Source: Streptomyces sp. NRRL F-525 (GTDB lineage Bacteria; Actinomycetota; Actinomycetes; Streptomycetales; Streptomycetaceae). Taken from it: a stretch of 64,000 nt of DNA. Where the stretch lies: NCBI RefSeq assembly GCF_000716605.1, contig NZ_JNXE01000003.1, positions 372,001 through 436,000 on the forward strand. The letters run 5' to 3'. Under the pieces are notes generated by a model. That model saw nothing but the letters and a program-made list of their open reading frames with translations. It was not told where the DNA came from and ran no database searches. Shown here piece after piece: positions 31,639-44,038 of the stretch (position 1 is its first letter; every line of letters begins with the position of its first letter). The position numbers were made by a program, and so were the translations under genes.

Positions 31639-33246
31639 CTAGCGGTGGCCGTCGGAGCGCTTGCGGTGCAGGGTGAAGTTCTCGAACACCGACAGGTCGC
31701 CGTTCGGCTTGTTCACGTTGTAGTAGGTCACGTGCATGCGGGTGGTGTCACCGGCGTGGTTGCCCGGGTCGACGGTGAACGCGGCGAAGCCGTAGGGGTG
31801 TTCGGTGTCCCGGACGCCGATCCAGACCGCCTCCTCCTGGGTGTAGGTGGAGGTGCGCTTGCCGTTGGAGCCGGGGGACGCCGAGACGGACGTGATGACC
31901 TTGCCGGTGCCGTCCTTGAAGAAGCTCTGGTTCGTGGTGCCCGAGACTCCGCCGCCGCCGAGGATCATGTGCACGGTGCCGAGGCCGGTGTCGATGTTGT
32001 CGGTGGCCGTGGAGACCGGGTTGGGGGTCAGCGTCTCGGTGCCGCTGACGACTCCGCGAACCGCCAGCGAGCGCTCGTAGTTGTGCTCGTGGCCGCACAG
32101 GACCAGGTCGACGCCGTAGCGGTCGAAGAGGGGGCCGTACTTCTGGCGCAGGCCGAGGTCGGCGCCGTTGGCGTCCGTGGAGCTGACCATGACCTGGTGC
32201 ATGGCGACGACGATCCAGTCGGTGTCGCGCGAGGCCCGGGCTGCCTTCAACTCCTTCTCTAGGAAGGCGAGTTGGCGTCCGCCGGAGTAGCCGTTGATGT
32301 AGACGTCACCGCCGTCCTGGAGGCAGTTGTCGTCGTTCTGCAGCACGATGACCCGGACCGATCCGGCCGTGAACGCGTAGTAGAGGCCCGCGAGTTCGGC
32401 GTCGGTCTCGGTGGACGGGAGCGCGAAGTAGGTCTGGTAGGCGCCGAGTCCGATCGGGCCGTTGGCCTTCTCGATCTCGTGGTTGCCGGCCGCCGGCATC
32501 CAGGGGCGGAAGCGGGCCGAACGGGTGTTGTTGGTGAAGAAGTTGTTCCAGGTGCGCACCCGGTCGACGTCCAGGTTGGCGTAGCAGAGGTCGCCGTTGA
32601 GGAGGTGGAAGAGCGGGGCGACCTGCTCGATGCCGGTGACGATGTCCTTCGTCGCGGGGGTGGAGTTCGCGTCGAGCCCGACCGTGCCGTTGGCCGCCCA
32701 GGTGACCTGCGGGGCGGACTGGTCGCCGAAGCTGGTGAAGGTGAGCGGCTTGCGGCCGCGGGGAGCGGTGCGGAAGGTACCGCTGTCGGGGGTCGCCCCG
32801 TCGTGGGTGGCGAGGTAGAGGTAGTCGGTGTCCGGGGTGAGCCGGTTCAGCGCGGCGTGGTGGACGTAGACGGTGCGGCTGGAGGTGCCGTCGACGTAGG
32901 TGACCGTGCGGGCCTTGGCGCTGGAGCCGAAGCCGTGCTCCAGCGTGCCGTAGCGCACGACGGGTCTGTTCACCGGTTTGTCGGTGATCCAGGAGACGTT
33001 CATCTGGGTGCGCGGGTCCGCGCCGAAGGTGAGGTGCAGGCCCTGGACCGGCGTCGCGCCGGAGGAGTCCGCGGTGAGGTGAAGAGCCGGGGCGGCGAGC
33101 GGTGCGGCCTGCGCCGTGCCTGCTCCCAGCAAGGGGGTGACGGCCGCGCCGGCGCCGGCCGTACCGAGGATTCCCAGCGCGTGACGCCGGCTGAACCCCT
33201 CGGACGACTGCGTCGGCTCGTCCGGTGTCTCGGTCTGTGTGGTCAT
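31639..33246 (-). CDS. Tat-exported purple acid phosphatase-like metallophosphoesterase
   Basis: The 535-residue protein starts with a Tat signal (FSRRHALGILGTAGAGAAVTP, twin Arg, cleavage after AQA). A fibronectin-like N-terminal domain carries LHLTFGADPRTQMNVSWITDKP, typical of purple acid phosphatases. The catalytic domain shows metal-ligand blocks: GDQS, GDLCYAN, AGNHE, and GHEHNYERS. Such enzymes hydrolyse phosphomonoesters outside the cell with a binuclear metal centre. AGGGAGG precedes ATG 33246. The PucR gene converges on it with a 3-bp gap. Confidence 0.92.
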   Translation of the reverse strand: MTTQTETPDEPTQSSEGFSRRHALGILGTAGAGAAVTPLLGAGTAQAAPLAAPALHLTADSSGATPVQGLHLTFGADPRTQMNVSWITDKPVNRPVVRYGTLEHGFGSSAKARTVTYVDGTSSRTVYVHHAALNRLTPDTDYLYLATHDGATPDSGTFRTAPRGRKPLTFTSFGDQSAPQVTWAANGTVGLDANSTPATKDIVTGIEQVAPLFHLLNGDLCYANLDVDRVRTWNNFFTNNTRSARFRPWMPAAGNHEIEKANGPIGLGAYQTYFALPSTETDAELAGLYYAFTAGSVRVIVLQNDDNCLQDGGDVYINGYSGGRQLAFLEKELKAARASRDTDWIVVAMHQVMVSSTDANGADLGLRQKYGPLFDRYGVDLVLCGHEHNYERSLAVRGVVSGTETLTPNPVSTATDNIDTGLGTVHMILGGGGVSGTTNQSFFKDGTGKVITSVSASPGSNGKRTSTYTQEEAVWIGVRDTEHPYGFAAFTVDPGNHAGDTTRMHVTYYNVNKPNGDLSVFENFTLHRKRSDGHR

Positions 33247-33592
33247 GGTGCCCTCCCTGGCGAGCAGTTGAGCTGACAACGTCCGCACATTGGCGCTTCC
33301 CGGCGGCCCCCGAGTGAACAGTGCGTTGCCAGACGGTCATCGCGGCACGGGGCGTCGGCGCCGGGACGGATTCTTGCCCCGCGCTTTGCCAGGGACCGCC
33401 CCTTCGTTGACACGGGCGGTCGGCCGGACGGGAGCTGGGGAGCCATTTCCGGCCACCGCCCTCGCCGCGTCACGGGCGCATCAAGAATCGGCCCTCCGGC
33501 GTCAGACGGGCGCCAACAGGGCGATACGTCCGCTCTGTTCGGCCCTTCGATGGGACACGCAGACGTCTGTGTACGCCGAGGAGTGAGCGACG
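33247..33592. other. intergenic region between divergent phosphatase and stress-protein genes
   Basis: 346 bp without a gene. It holds both promoters; a TTGACA-like hexamer at ~33407-33412 (TTGACA) could be a -35 for the stress-protein gene but a matching -10 is not clear. I see no clear operator. Confidence 0.5.
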
Positions 33593-34126
33593 ATGAGCAG
33601 TGACGGACGGGTCCGTGCCGTGGTCGGAGTGAGCGGTTCGCCGGGCAGCCTGGCGGCGCTGCACCGGGCGGTGCGGGAGGCCCGCCGCACCGGCGCCGAG
33701 CTGCTGGCGGTGCTCGCCTGGGAGCCGCCCGGCGGTGAACTCGCCCACGGGCGCTCGATGTTGGCGGCCCCGGCGTCCCACCTCCGACGCGACGCGGCCG
33801 ACCGGCTCCTCGCCGTGCTCGACACGGCCTTCGGCGAGACGGGTCCCGGGGTCCCGTTCCAGGGTCTGGTCGTCCGGGGCACGGCGGGCCGCGCCCTGGT
33901 GGAGACCGCCGACCGTCCCGACGACCTCCTGGTCATCGGCGCGGGTCCGCGCGGACCGCTGCGCGCCCTGTTCCCGTCCGTCGCCCGCTACTGCGTCGCC
34001 CACGCCGCGTGCCCGGTCCTGACGGTGCCGCCGTCGCCCCTGGAGAGCGAGTTGGCCGCCCTGCACCGCCGTATCTCACTGGGGCGGGCGGTGGACGCGC
34101 GGGAGCTGACGGAGGGCGGGGGCTGA
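33593..34126 (+). CDS. universal stress protein (UspA) family
   Basis: A 177-residue single-domain Usp: VVGVSGSPGSLAALHRAVREARRTGAELLAVLAW at the N-terminus (beta-alpha with the D/SxS pattern) and VIGAGPRGPLRALFPSVARYCVAHAACPVLTVP, equivalent to the ATP-binding G-2x-G-9x-G-S/T region. ATG 33593 follows GAGGAG by 9 nt. Such proteins accumulate under stress or low oxygen; no operator recognised here. Confidence 0.92.
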   Translation: MSSDGRVRAVVGVSGSPGSLAALHRAVREARRTGAELLAVLAWEPPGGELAHGRSMLAAPASHLRRDAADRLLAVLDTAFGETGPGVPFQGLVVRGTAGRALVETADRPDDLLVIGAGPRGPLRALFPSVARYCVAHAACPVLTVPPSPLESELAALHRRISLGRAVDARELTEGGG

Positions 34127-34290
34127 CCGGCCACCCGCGCCCCCGTCAGCACCGCGTTATGGCTGTGGCGCTCCCCGTCAAGCATCCGTCAGCGAGGCAC
34201 CCGTACCCCCGCCCGGCGGGCATAGCTTCGAGGAAGCGCCAGGTCAGACCGACCGGGCCCCGCACATCGCCCTGTACAAGGAGCCGCACG

Positions 34291-34734
34291 ATGTCTCCAG
34301 TCGAACCCGCCGAGAAGACCCCCGCGGATCCCGCCGCCGAGGACCCCGAACCCGCCGAACCCGTCCCGGCCGGGCTGCTGTTCGTCCCCGTCCGGTCGGG
34401 ACCCGCGGGCTGCACGGCCCGTTTCTTCCGCACCCCCCTCGGTGGCCGTACGGCGGTCGGTTTCACCTCGGCGGCGCGGCTCGCCGCCACTCTGGGCGCC
34501 GAGCAGGCCTGCATCCGGCTCTCCGAACCCGCGCTGCGCGCCCTCGCCGCACCGCTCGGCGTCACCGCGCTCACCGTCGACCCGCAGTTCTCCGCCCCCG
34601 CCGCCGACCGTACGGCGGCCGCCGAGCGGGAGCGGGCGAACTCCTGGCGCCGCTGGCACCCCCAGCACGTCGGTGCCCTGCGCGTGACCGGCGCCGCGGC
34701 CGTCGTCGCGTGCCTGAACCTGCTGATCGGCTGA
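34291..34734 (+). CDS. SAV_915 family protein
   Basis: A 147-residue Streptomyces-specific protein of unknown function. The N-terminal ~30 residues are Pro/Glu-rich; the core FVPVRSGPAGCTARFFRTPLGGRTAVGFTSAARLAATLGAEQACIRLSEPALRALAAPLG resembles the SAV_915/SseB-like fold; the last ~20 residues form a hydrophobic helix (AAAVVACLNLLIG). AAGGAG precedes ATG 34291. It ends 12 bp before the diaminopimelate decarboxylase gene and is probably co-transcribed with it; this family is often adjacent to lysA paralogs. Confidence 0.82.
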   Translation: MSPVEPAEKTPADPAAEDPEPAEPVPAGLLFVPVRSGPAGCTARFFRTPLGGRTAVGFTSAARLAATLGAEQACIRLSEPALRALAAPLGVTALTVDPQFSAPAADRTAAAERERANSWRRWHPQHVGALRVTGAAAVVACLNLLIG

Positions 34735-34746
34735 GGAGACCCGCCC

Positions 34747-36084
34747 ATGTCCATCCTGGACGCCCCCGTTGTCCCGGTCGCCGACACCCACGACCTGTCC
34801 GTCTGGCCCGGCTCCACCCGTCCCTCCCCCACCGGCGACCTCACCGTCGGCGGTGTCTCGCTCGCCGAGGCCGCCGACCGGTTCGGCACCCCCGTCTACG
34901 TCCTCGACGAACAGGAGATCCGCGACCGCTGCCGTACGTACCGCACGGCGTTCCCGGACGCCGATGTCGTCTACGCGGCGAAGGCGTTCCTGTGCCGGGC
35001 GATGGCCCACTGGGTGCGGGAGGAGGGGCTCGGCCTCGACGTCTGCTCGGCCGGAGAGCTCGCGCTGGCCGTCACCACGGGCTTCCCGCCGGAGCGGATC
35101 GTGCTGCACGGCAACGCCAAGAGCCCCGAGGACCTGCGCACCGCGCTCCGCCTCGGGGTCGGCCGGATCGTCGTCGACAGCACCTCGGAGATCGCCCGGC
35201 TGGCCGCGATCACCCCCGCCGACACCCGCCAGAAGGTCATGGTGCGCGTCGTCCCCGGCATCGCGGCCGGCGCCCACACCAAGATCCGCACCGGCACCGA
35301 CGACCAGAAGTTCGGCCTCTCCATCACCGACGGCTCCGCGCAGCACGCCATCACCCGCATCCTCGACCAGCCCCACCTCGAACTCGTGGGCCTGCACTGC
35401 CACATCGGCTCGCAGATCGCGACGACGAAGCCGTACGTCGCCGCAGTGCGCCGTATGGTCGGGCTGTTGGCCCGCGTCCGCGACCAACACGGCGTCACCC
35501 TCCCGCAGTTGGACATCGGCGGCGGGCACGCCATCGCGTACCGCCCCGGCGAGGAACGCCTCGACATCCGGGTCCTCGCGGGCCGGGTCCGCGCCGAGCT
35601 GGAGGACGGCTGCGCCCGCGCGGGGCTGCCCGTACCCCGGCTCACCCTCGAACCGGGCCGGGCGATCGTCGGCCCCGCCGGGGTCGCCGTGTACCGGGTC
35701 CTCGCCGTGAAGCGCACCGGCGACCGCACGTTCGTCGCGGTCGACGGCGGCATGAGCGACAACCCGAGGCCCGCGCTCTACGGCGTGCGGTACGCACCCC
35801 GGCTCATCGGGCGCCCGGCCACCGCGCCGCCCCGCCTGGTCACCGTCGTGGGCCGGCACTGCGAGGCGGGCGACATCCTCGCGGACGAGGTGGCGCTCCC
35901 CGGCGACGTACGCCCCGGGGACCTCCTCGCCGTACCGGCGGCGGGCGCCTACCACCTGTCCATGGCGTCCGGCTACAACCTCGTCGGCCGCCCGCCGGTC
36001 GTCGCGGTGGCCGACGGCATCGCGCGGGTGCTGGTCCGCCGCGAGTCGCTGGACGACATGAACCGCAGGGACATCGGGCTGTAG
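34747..36084 (+). CDS. lysA: diaminopimelate decarboxylase (PLP-dependent)
   Basis: A 445-residue fold-III PLP enzyme: VYAAKAFLC holds the PLP lysine, HGNAKSP, LHCHIGSQI, LDIGGGHAI, EPGRAIVG (phosphate-binding region), DGGMSDNPRPALYG and the cross-dimer Cys of GRHCEAGDIL. It decarboxylates meso-diaminopimelate to lysine, the last biosynthetic step. GAGGAG lies 6 nt before ATG 34747. It pairs with a SAV_915 gene; Streptomyces genomes typically have another lysA in the threonine cluster, so this may be a second copy (not visible in this window). Confidence 0.92.
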   Translation: MSILDAPVVPVADTHDLSVWPGSTRPSPTGDLTVGGVSLAEAADRFGTPVYVLDEQEIRDRCRTYRTAFPDADVVYAAKAFLCRAMAHWVREEGLGLDVCSAGELALAVTTGFPPERIVLHGNAKSPEDLRTALRLGVGRIVVDSTSEIARLAAITPADTRQKVMVRVVPGIAAGAHTKIRTGTDDQKFGLSITDGSAQHAITRILDQPHLELVGLHCHIGSQIATTKPYVAAVRRMVGLLARVRDQHGVTLPQLDIGGGHAIAYRPGEERLDIRVLAGRVRAELEDGCARAGLPVPRLTLEPGRAIVGPAGVAVYRVLAVKRTGDRTFVAVDGGMSDNPRPALYGVRYAPRLIGRPATAPPRLVTVVGRHCEAGDILADEVALPGDVRPGDLLAVPAAGAYHLSMASGYNLVGRPPVVAVADGIARVLVRRESLDDMNRRDIGL

Positions 36085-36119
36085 CCCCTGGCAGGGAGGA
36101 CAGCACGGAACCCGGGAAC

Positions 36120-36131
36120 CGGTCTAGACCG
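36120..36131. promoter_or_regulatory. palindrome in the mutAB promoter
   Basis: CGGTCTAGACCG, a perfect 12-bp palindrome 70 bp before the mutA start. Candidate operator; no regulator identified. Confidence 0.45.
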
Positions 36132-36199
36132 CGCGGAGAGGTTAAGGTCACAGCCACGTCCTCTGCTGCTCACCTGCACATTTGCCCTAGCATCCGAGC

Positions 36200-38004
36200 A
36201 TGACGGTCCTGCCCGACGACGGGCTCTCGCTGGCCGCCGAGTTCCCTGACGCGACGCATGAGCAGTGGCAACGCCTGGTGGAAGGCGTACTGCGCAAGTC
36301 GGGCAAGGAAGTCTCGGGGGCCGCAGCGGAAGACGCCCTGTCCACCTCGCTGGAGGACGGACTCCGTGCCCGTCCTCTGTACACAGCCGACGACTCCGCG
36401 CCCGAGCCCGGCCTCCCCGGTTTCGCCCCCTTCGTCCGGGGCGGCCGCGCCGAGGGCAACACCCTCGGCGGCTGGGACGTACGGCAGCGGCACACGACCG
36501 CCGACAACACCGCGGTCCTCGGCGACCTGGAGAACGGCGTCACCTCGCTGTGGCTGGTCACGGGCGAGCGCGGCATCCCGGTCGCGTCCCTCGGCGCCAC
36601 CCTCGAAGGCGTCTATCTCGACCTGGCGCCCGTCGCCCTCGACGCGGGCGGCGAAGTCGAGCCCGCGGCAAGCGAGTTGCTACGGCTGTACGAGGAGCGA
36701 GGCGTCGCGCCCGAAGCCGCCCGCGGCACCCTCGGCGCCGACCCGCTGGGCTTCGCGGCCCGCACCGGGAACGAGGGCTTCCCCTTCGCACCGGTCGCCG
36801 CACTCGCCCGGCGCTGCGCCGAGGGGTACCCGGGTCTGCGCGCGCTGACCGTGGACGCGCTGCCGTACCACGAGGCCGGCGGTTCGGCGGCGCAGGAGCT
36901 GGGCGCCTCGCTGGCTACCGGTGTCGCCTATCTGCGCGAGCTGACCGAGGCGGGCCTGAGCGTCGAACAGGCCGTAGGACAGCTGGAGTTCAGGTACGCG
37001 GCGACCGCCGACCAGTTCCTCACCATCGCCAAGCTGCGCGCGGCGCGCAGGCTCTGGGCACGCGTGACCGAGGTGTGCGGAGCACCGGGCGGGCAGACGC
37101 AGCACGCGGTGACCTCGCCGGTGATGATGTCCCGCCGCGACCCATGGGTGAACATGCTGCGCACGACGGTCGCGACGCTGGCCGCCGGGGTGGGCGGCGC
37201 CGAGTCCGTCACCGTGCTGCCCTTCGACCACGCGCTGGGCCTGCCGGACGCGTTCGCGCGCCGGATCGCCCGCAACACCTCGACGATCCTGGTCGAGGAG
37301 TCCCACCTGTCCCGGGTGATCGACCCGGCGGGCGGCTCCTGGTACGTGGAGCGCCTCACGGACGAACTCGCCCACGCGGGCTGGGAGCTCTTCCAGCACA
37401 TCGAGCAACAGGGCGGCCAGGCGGCCGCGTTGCGCTCCGGCAGCCTCCGCGAGGACCTCGCCACGACCTGGGCGACCCGCAGCGCGAAACTCGCCAAGCG
37501 CCGCGAACCCATCACCGGCGTAAGCGAGTTCCCGAACCTGACCGAACGCCTCCCGGAGCGCGCACCCGCTCCCGTGGAACCCTCCGGCGGCCTGCCGCGC
37601 GTGCGCCGCGACGAGGCCTACGAAGAGTTGCGCGCCCGCTCCGACGCCCACCTCGCGGCGACCGGCTCCCGGCCGCGGATCTTCCTGGCGGCGCTCGGCC
37701 CAGCCGCCGCGCACACAGCCCGCCTCACCTTCGCATCGAACCTGTTCCAGGCGGGCGGCATCGAGCCCGTCACCGGGGGCGCGTTCGCGGACAGCGGGGC
37801 CACCGAGGCCTGCCTGTGCTCCAGCGACACGCTGTACGAGGAGCAAGCGGCCACGGTCGCCGGGGAGTTGAGGTCGGCCGGTGCCGCGCACGTGTTCCTC
37901 GCGGGCCGTCCCGGGCAGTACTCCGGTGTCGACGCCTACGTCTTCGCGGGCTGCGACGCCGTAGCCGTACTCTCCGCCACCCTCGACCGCATGGGAGTGT
38001 CCTG

Positions 38005-38005
<1 letters not shown>
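36200..38005 (+). CDS. mutA: methylmalonyl-CoA mutase small subunit
   Basis: The 601-residue protein resembles the large subunit (TIM-barrel with [27 protein letters not shown]) but lacks the DxHxxG cobalamin-ligand motif near its C-terminus, which is the mark of the non-catalytic small subunit. It pairs with the large subunit to isomerise methylmalonyl-CoA and succinyl-CoA, linking propionyl-CoA catabolism and polyketide precursor supply. Its stop overlaps the next start by 1 nt (TGATG), indicating coupled translation. Confidence 0.95.
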
Positions 38006-40187
<2,182 letters not shown>

Positions 40188-40191
<4 letters not shown>

Positions 40192-41180
40192 TCGAGCTCG
40201 ACACCTATGTGAAGGGCGTACTCGACGGCAAGCGGGCCCTGGTGGCCCGCGCCATCACCCTCGTCGAGTCGACCAAGCCCCAACACCGGGTCATGGCCCA
40301 GCAGTTGCTGACCGAACTCCTCCCCCACAGCGGCCACGCCCGCCGGATCGGCATCAGCGGCGTACCGGGCGTAGGCAAGTCGACCTTCATCGACGCGTTC
40401 GGCACGCTGCTGACCGCGCAGGGCTTCCGGGTCGCGGTCCTGGCCGTGGACCCCTCCTCCAGCCGCACAGGCGGCTCGATCCTCGGCGACAAGACCCGCA
40501 TGGAACGCCTGGCCGTGGACCCGGCCGCCTTCGTCCGCCCCTCCCCCACCGCCGGCACCCTGGGCGGCGTCGCGAAGGCGACCCGCGAGTCCATCGTGGT
40601 GATGGAGGCGGCAGGCTACGACGTCGTCCTCGTCGAGACGGTGGGCGTGGGCCAGTCGGAGACTGCGGTGGCCAACATGGTCGACTCCTTCCTGCTGTTG
40701 ACCTTGGCCCGCACCGGCGACCAACTCCAGGGCATCAAGAAGGGCGTCCTGGAGTTGGCGGACGTCATCGCGGTCAACAAGGCGGACGGCCCACATGAGC
40801 GCGACGCGAAGAGCGCGGCGCGCGAACTGGCAGGCGCACTAAGGCTGATGCACCCCGTCGACGCGGCATGGACCCCACCGGTACTGAGCTGCAGCGCGCG
40901 CGAGGGCACCGGCCTGGACACGGTCTGGGAGCGCCTGGAACAACACCGTTCGCTGTTGGAGTCCACCGGCCGCCTGGCCGCGAAGCGCAGCGAGCAGCAG
41001 GTCGACTGGACCTGGACGATGGTCCGCGAGGAACTGCTGGGCAGCTTGCGCTCAGATCCGACGGTACGTGCACTGACTCCGGACCTGGAACGCCAGGTCC
41101 GCCAGGGCGAGTTGACACCGACCCTGGCGGCAGAGGCAATCCTCCGAGCCTTCGAATCCCGGGGACCCCAACCCACCTAG
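40188..41180 (+). CDS. meaB: methylmalonyl-CoA mutase-associated GTPase MeaB (ArgK family)
   Basis: A 330-residue G3E GTPase: Walker [10 protein letters not shown] (~60), [28 protein letters not shown] and NKADGP motifs. MeaB guards the mutase from inactivation and gates delivery of intact adenosylcobalamin. Start is GTG 40188, overlapping the mutB stop, so the three genes form one tightly coupled unit. Confidence 0.96.
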
Positions 41181-41224
41181 GGGCGCGGGGAACTGCGCGA
41201 CCAGCCCCCACCGGGCCCGCAGAC
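41177..41224. repeat. dispersed Streptomyces intergenic repeat, inverted arms
   Basis: Begins in the last codon of meaB (CCTAGGGGCGCGGGGAACTG...GACCAGCCCCCACC). I recognise this as a very frequent intergenic repeat in Streptomyces; the GGGGC/GCCCC arms can form a hairpin and may act as meaB terminator. Frequency in this genome was not counted. Confidence 0.6.
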
Positions 41225-41269
41225 AAAAATCGACGCATCCAACCCCCACCCCGTAGGCTGACCAACGCA

Positions 41270-41472
41270 GCTGGTTCGCCCCGTCACCCAGACGGACGCG
41301 TCGCAAGAGGGAACCCGGTGAAATTCCGGGACTGCCCCGCAGCGGTGAGCGAGAACGACCGCCGTCATACGCACTGGGCCCACAACAGGACCTGGGAAGC
41401 GACGGCCAGTAGGTGACCTCCGGTCCAAACGGAGGCCGTGCCCGCAAGTCCGAAGACCTGCCACCTGCCCGC
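41270..41472 (+). ncRNA. cobalamin (B12) riboswitch upstream of metE
   Basis: Class I cobalamin aptamer by its conserved blocks, in order: AGAGGGAACCCGGTGAAATT followed by CCGGGACTGCCCCGCAGC (~41307-41343), GCACTGGGC and CCTGGGAAGCG (~41370-41402), and the B12 box GCAAGTCCGAAGACCTGCC (~41444-41462). A small hairpin CGCGAA/TTCGCG follows at 41474-41488 and may be part of the expression platform. The GTG of metE begins ~150 nt later. Riboswitches here typically lower metE expression when B12 is available. Confidence 0.93.
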
Positions 41473-41620
41473 ACGCGAAGCATTCGCGCGCGGAACCCCG
41501 GTGACCTCGTGGGCGGGTCGGCGTACACATCGGCGGTCACGACAACCGCCCGATCTGACGTTCCTTCGCGCCCCCGTCCCCACCGGGACCTCAGGGAGAC
41601 ATCTCGCGAAGGAGAGTTCC

Positions 41621-43933
41621 GTGACAACAAAGTCCGCGGCAGCCCGGGCAACCGTCCACGGCTACCCCCGCCAGGGCAGGGGCCGGGAACTGAAGAAGGC
41701 CATCGAGGGCTACTGGAAGGGCCGCGTCGACGCGGACGCCCTCCGGACCACCGCCGCCGACCTGCGCCGCACCAACTGGCAGCACCTTACGGACGCCGGC
41801 ATCCACGAGGTACCGACCGGCGACTTCTCGTACTACGACCACGTCCTGGACACCACCGTCATGGTCGGCGCGATCCCCGAACGCCACCGCGCCGCCGTCG
41901 AACTCGACGCGCTGGACGGCTACTTCGCGATGGCACGCGGCACCCAGGACGTGGCGCCGCTGGAGATGACGAAGTGGTTCGACACCAACTACCACTACCT
42001 CGTGCCCGAGTTGAGCCCGGACACGGTCTTCACCACCAACTCCACCAAGCAGGTCTCGGAGTTGAAGGAGGCCCTGGCCCTCGGCCTCACCGCCCGCCCG
42101 GTACTGGTCGGCCCCATCACCTACCTCCTGCTGGCCAAGCCCGCCCCCGGCGTCTCCGCGGACTTCGACCCGCTGACCCTCCTGGACCGTCTGCTCCCCG
42201 TGTACGCCGAGGTTCTCGCCGACCTGCGCGCGGCGGGCGCGGAATGGGTACAACTCGACGAGCCCGCCCTGGTCCAGGACCGCACCCCGGCCGAACTGAA
42301 CGCCACCACCCGCGCCTACCGCGACCTCGGCGCCCTCACGGACCGCCCGAAGCTCCTGGTCGCCTCGTACTTCGACCGCCTCGGCGACGCGTTGCCGGTT
42401 CTGGCGAAGGCGCCGGTGGAGGGCCTCGCCCTGGACTTCACCGAGGCCGCCGCAGCCAACCTGGACGCCCTCGCCGCAGTCGGCGGGCTGCCCGGCAAGC
42501 GGCTGATCGCGGGGGTCGTCAACGGCCGCAACATCTGGGTCAACGACCTCACCAAGTCCCTTGCCACACTGGGCACGTTGCTCGGTCTCGCCGACCGGGT
42601 CGACGTGGCCGCGTCCTGCTCCCTCCTCCATGTCCCGCTGGACGCAACCGCCGAGCGGGACATCGAGCCGCAGATCCTGCGCTGGCTGGCGTTCGCGCGG
42701 CAGAAGACGGCCGAGATCGTCACGCTCGCCAAGGGCCTGGCGCAGGGCACCGACACGATCGCCGCCGAACTCGCCGCCAACCGTGCCGACTTGGCCTCCC
42801 GCGCCGGTTCGGCGCTCACCAGCGACCCCGCCGTACGGGCCAGGGCCGCCGCCGTCACCGACGTAGACGCCCGCCGCTCCCAGCCGTACGCCGAGCGGAC
42901 AGCGGCCCAGCGCGCGCACCTCGGGCTGCCGCCGCTGCCGACGACCACGATCGGGTCGTTCCCGCAGACGGCCGAACTCCGCACCGCGCGAGCCGACTTG
43001 AGGGCGCGGCGGATCGACACGGCCGGGTACGAGGAGCGGATCAGGGCCGAGATCCAGGAGGTGATCTCGTTCCAGGAGAAGACCGGCCTGGACGTCCTCG
43101 TGCACGGCGAGCCCGAACGCAACGACATGGTCCAGTACTTCGCCGAGCAGCTCACCGGGTACCTCGCCACGCAGCACGGCTGGGTCCAGTCCTACGGCAC
43201 CCGTTACGTCCGCCCGCCGATCCTGGCCGGCGACATCTCCCGCCCCGAACCGATGACGGTCCGCTGGACGACATACGCCCAGTCGCTCACCTCGCGCCCG
43301 GTCAAGGGCATGCTCACCGGGCCGGTCACCATGCTCGCCTGGTCCTTCGTCCGCGACGACCAGCCGCTCGGCGACACCGCCCGGCAGGTCGCCCTCGCCC
43401 TGCGCGACGAGGTCAACGACCTTGAGGCGGCCGGGACTTCGGTCATCCAGGTCGACGAACCCGCCCTGCGCGAGACGCTCCCGCTGCGCGCGGCGGACCG
43501 GGAGGCATATCTGGCGTGGGCCACCGAGGCGTTCCGGCTGACCACAGCCGGGGTCCGTCCGGAGACGCAGGTCCATACGCACATGTGCTACGCCGAGTTC
43601 GGCGACATCGTGCAGGCCATCGACGACCTCGACGCGGACGTCATCAGCCTGGAGGCGGCCCGTTCGCACATGCAGGTCGCGCGCGAACTGGCCGAGCACG
43701 GTTATCCGCGCGAGGCGGGGCCGGGTGTCTACGACATCCACTCCCCGCGCGTGCCGAGTGCGGCCGAGGCGGCGGCCTTGCTGCGCAAGGGACTTGAGGC
43801 GATCCCGGCGGAGCGGCTGTGGGTGAACCCGGACTGCGGTCTGAAGACGCGCGGCTGGCCGGAGACCCGTGCGTCGCTGGAGAACCTGGTCGGGGCGGCC
43901 CGCACGGTGCGTGAGGAGCTGGCTGGTTCCTGA
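41621..43933 (+). CDS. metE: cobalamin-independent methionine synthase
   Basis: A 770-residue MetE with duplicated barrels: [21 protein letters not shown] at the N-terminus (homocysteine/folate domain), [16 protein letters not shown], and zinc ligands in HTHMCYAEF and [11 protein letters not shown]. It transfers the methyl of 5-methyltetrahydrofolate-triglutamate to homocysteine without B12. GTG 41621 follows AAGGAGAG. Controlled by the riboswitch upstream; a terminator follows. Contrasts with the B12-dependent mut genes on its left. Confidence 0.97.
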   Translation: MTTKSAAARATVHGYPRQGRGRELKKAIEGYWKGRVDADALRTTAADLRRTNWQHLTDAGIHEVPTGDFSYYDHVLDTTVMVGAIPERHRAAVELDALDGYFAMARGTQDVAPLEMTKWFDTNYHYLVPELSPDTVFTTNSTKQVSELKEALALGLTARPVLVGPITYLLLAKPAPGVSADFDPLTLLDRLLPVYAEVLADLRAAGAEWVQLDEPALVQDRTPAELNATTRAYRDLGALTDRPKLLVASYFDRLGDALPVLAKAPVEGLALDFTEAAAANLDALAAVGGLPGKRLIAGVVNGRNIWVNDLTKSLATLGTLLGLADRVDVAASCSLLHVPLDATAERDIEPQILRWLAFARQKTAEIVTLAKGLAQGTDTIAAELAANRADLASRAGSALTSDPAVRARAAAVTDVDARRSQPYAERTAAQRAHLGLPPLPTTTIGSFPQTAELRTARADLRARRIDTAGYEERIRAEIQEVISFQEKTGLDVLVHGEPERNDMVQYFAEQLTGYLATQHGWVQSYGTRYVRPPILAGDISRPEPMTVRWTTYAQSLTSRPVKGMLTGPVTMLAWSFVRDDQPLGDTARQVALALRDEVNDLEAAGTSVIQVDEPALRETLPLRAADREAYLAWATEAFRLTTAGVRPETQVHTHMCYAEFGDIVQAIDDLDADVISLEAARSHMQVARELAEHGYPREAGPGVYDIHSPRVPSAAEAAALLRKGLEAIPAERLWVNPDCGLKTRGWPETRASLENLVGAARTVREELAGS

Positions 43934-43942
43934 CCCGATGGT

Positions 43943-43984
43943 GGCGGGGGCGGCAGGGAGGACGCCCTCCCCGCCGCCCCCGCC
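43943..43984 (+). terminator. terminator of metE
   Basis: Long hairpin, 19-bp arms (43943-43961 and 43966-43984) with one mismatch and a 4-nt loop, 9 bp after the stop codon. Confidence 0.85.
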
Positions 43985-44038
43985 CTGAGGTGCATGGGGG
44001 ACGATGACCCGCACAGCCCGCAGAACTGGAGCGACGAA

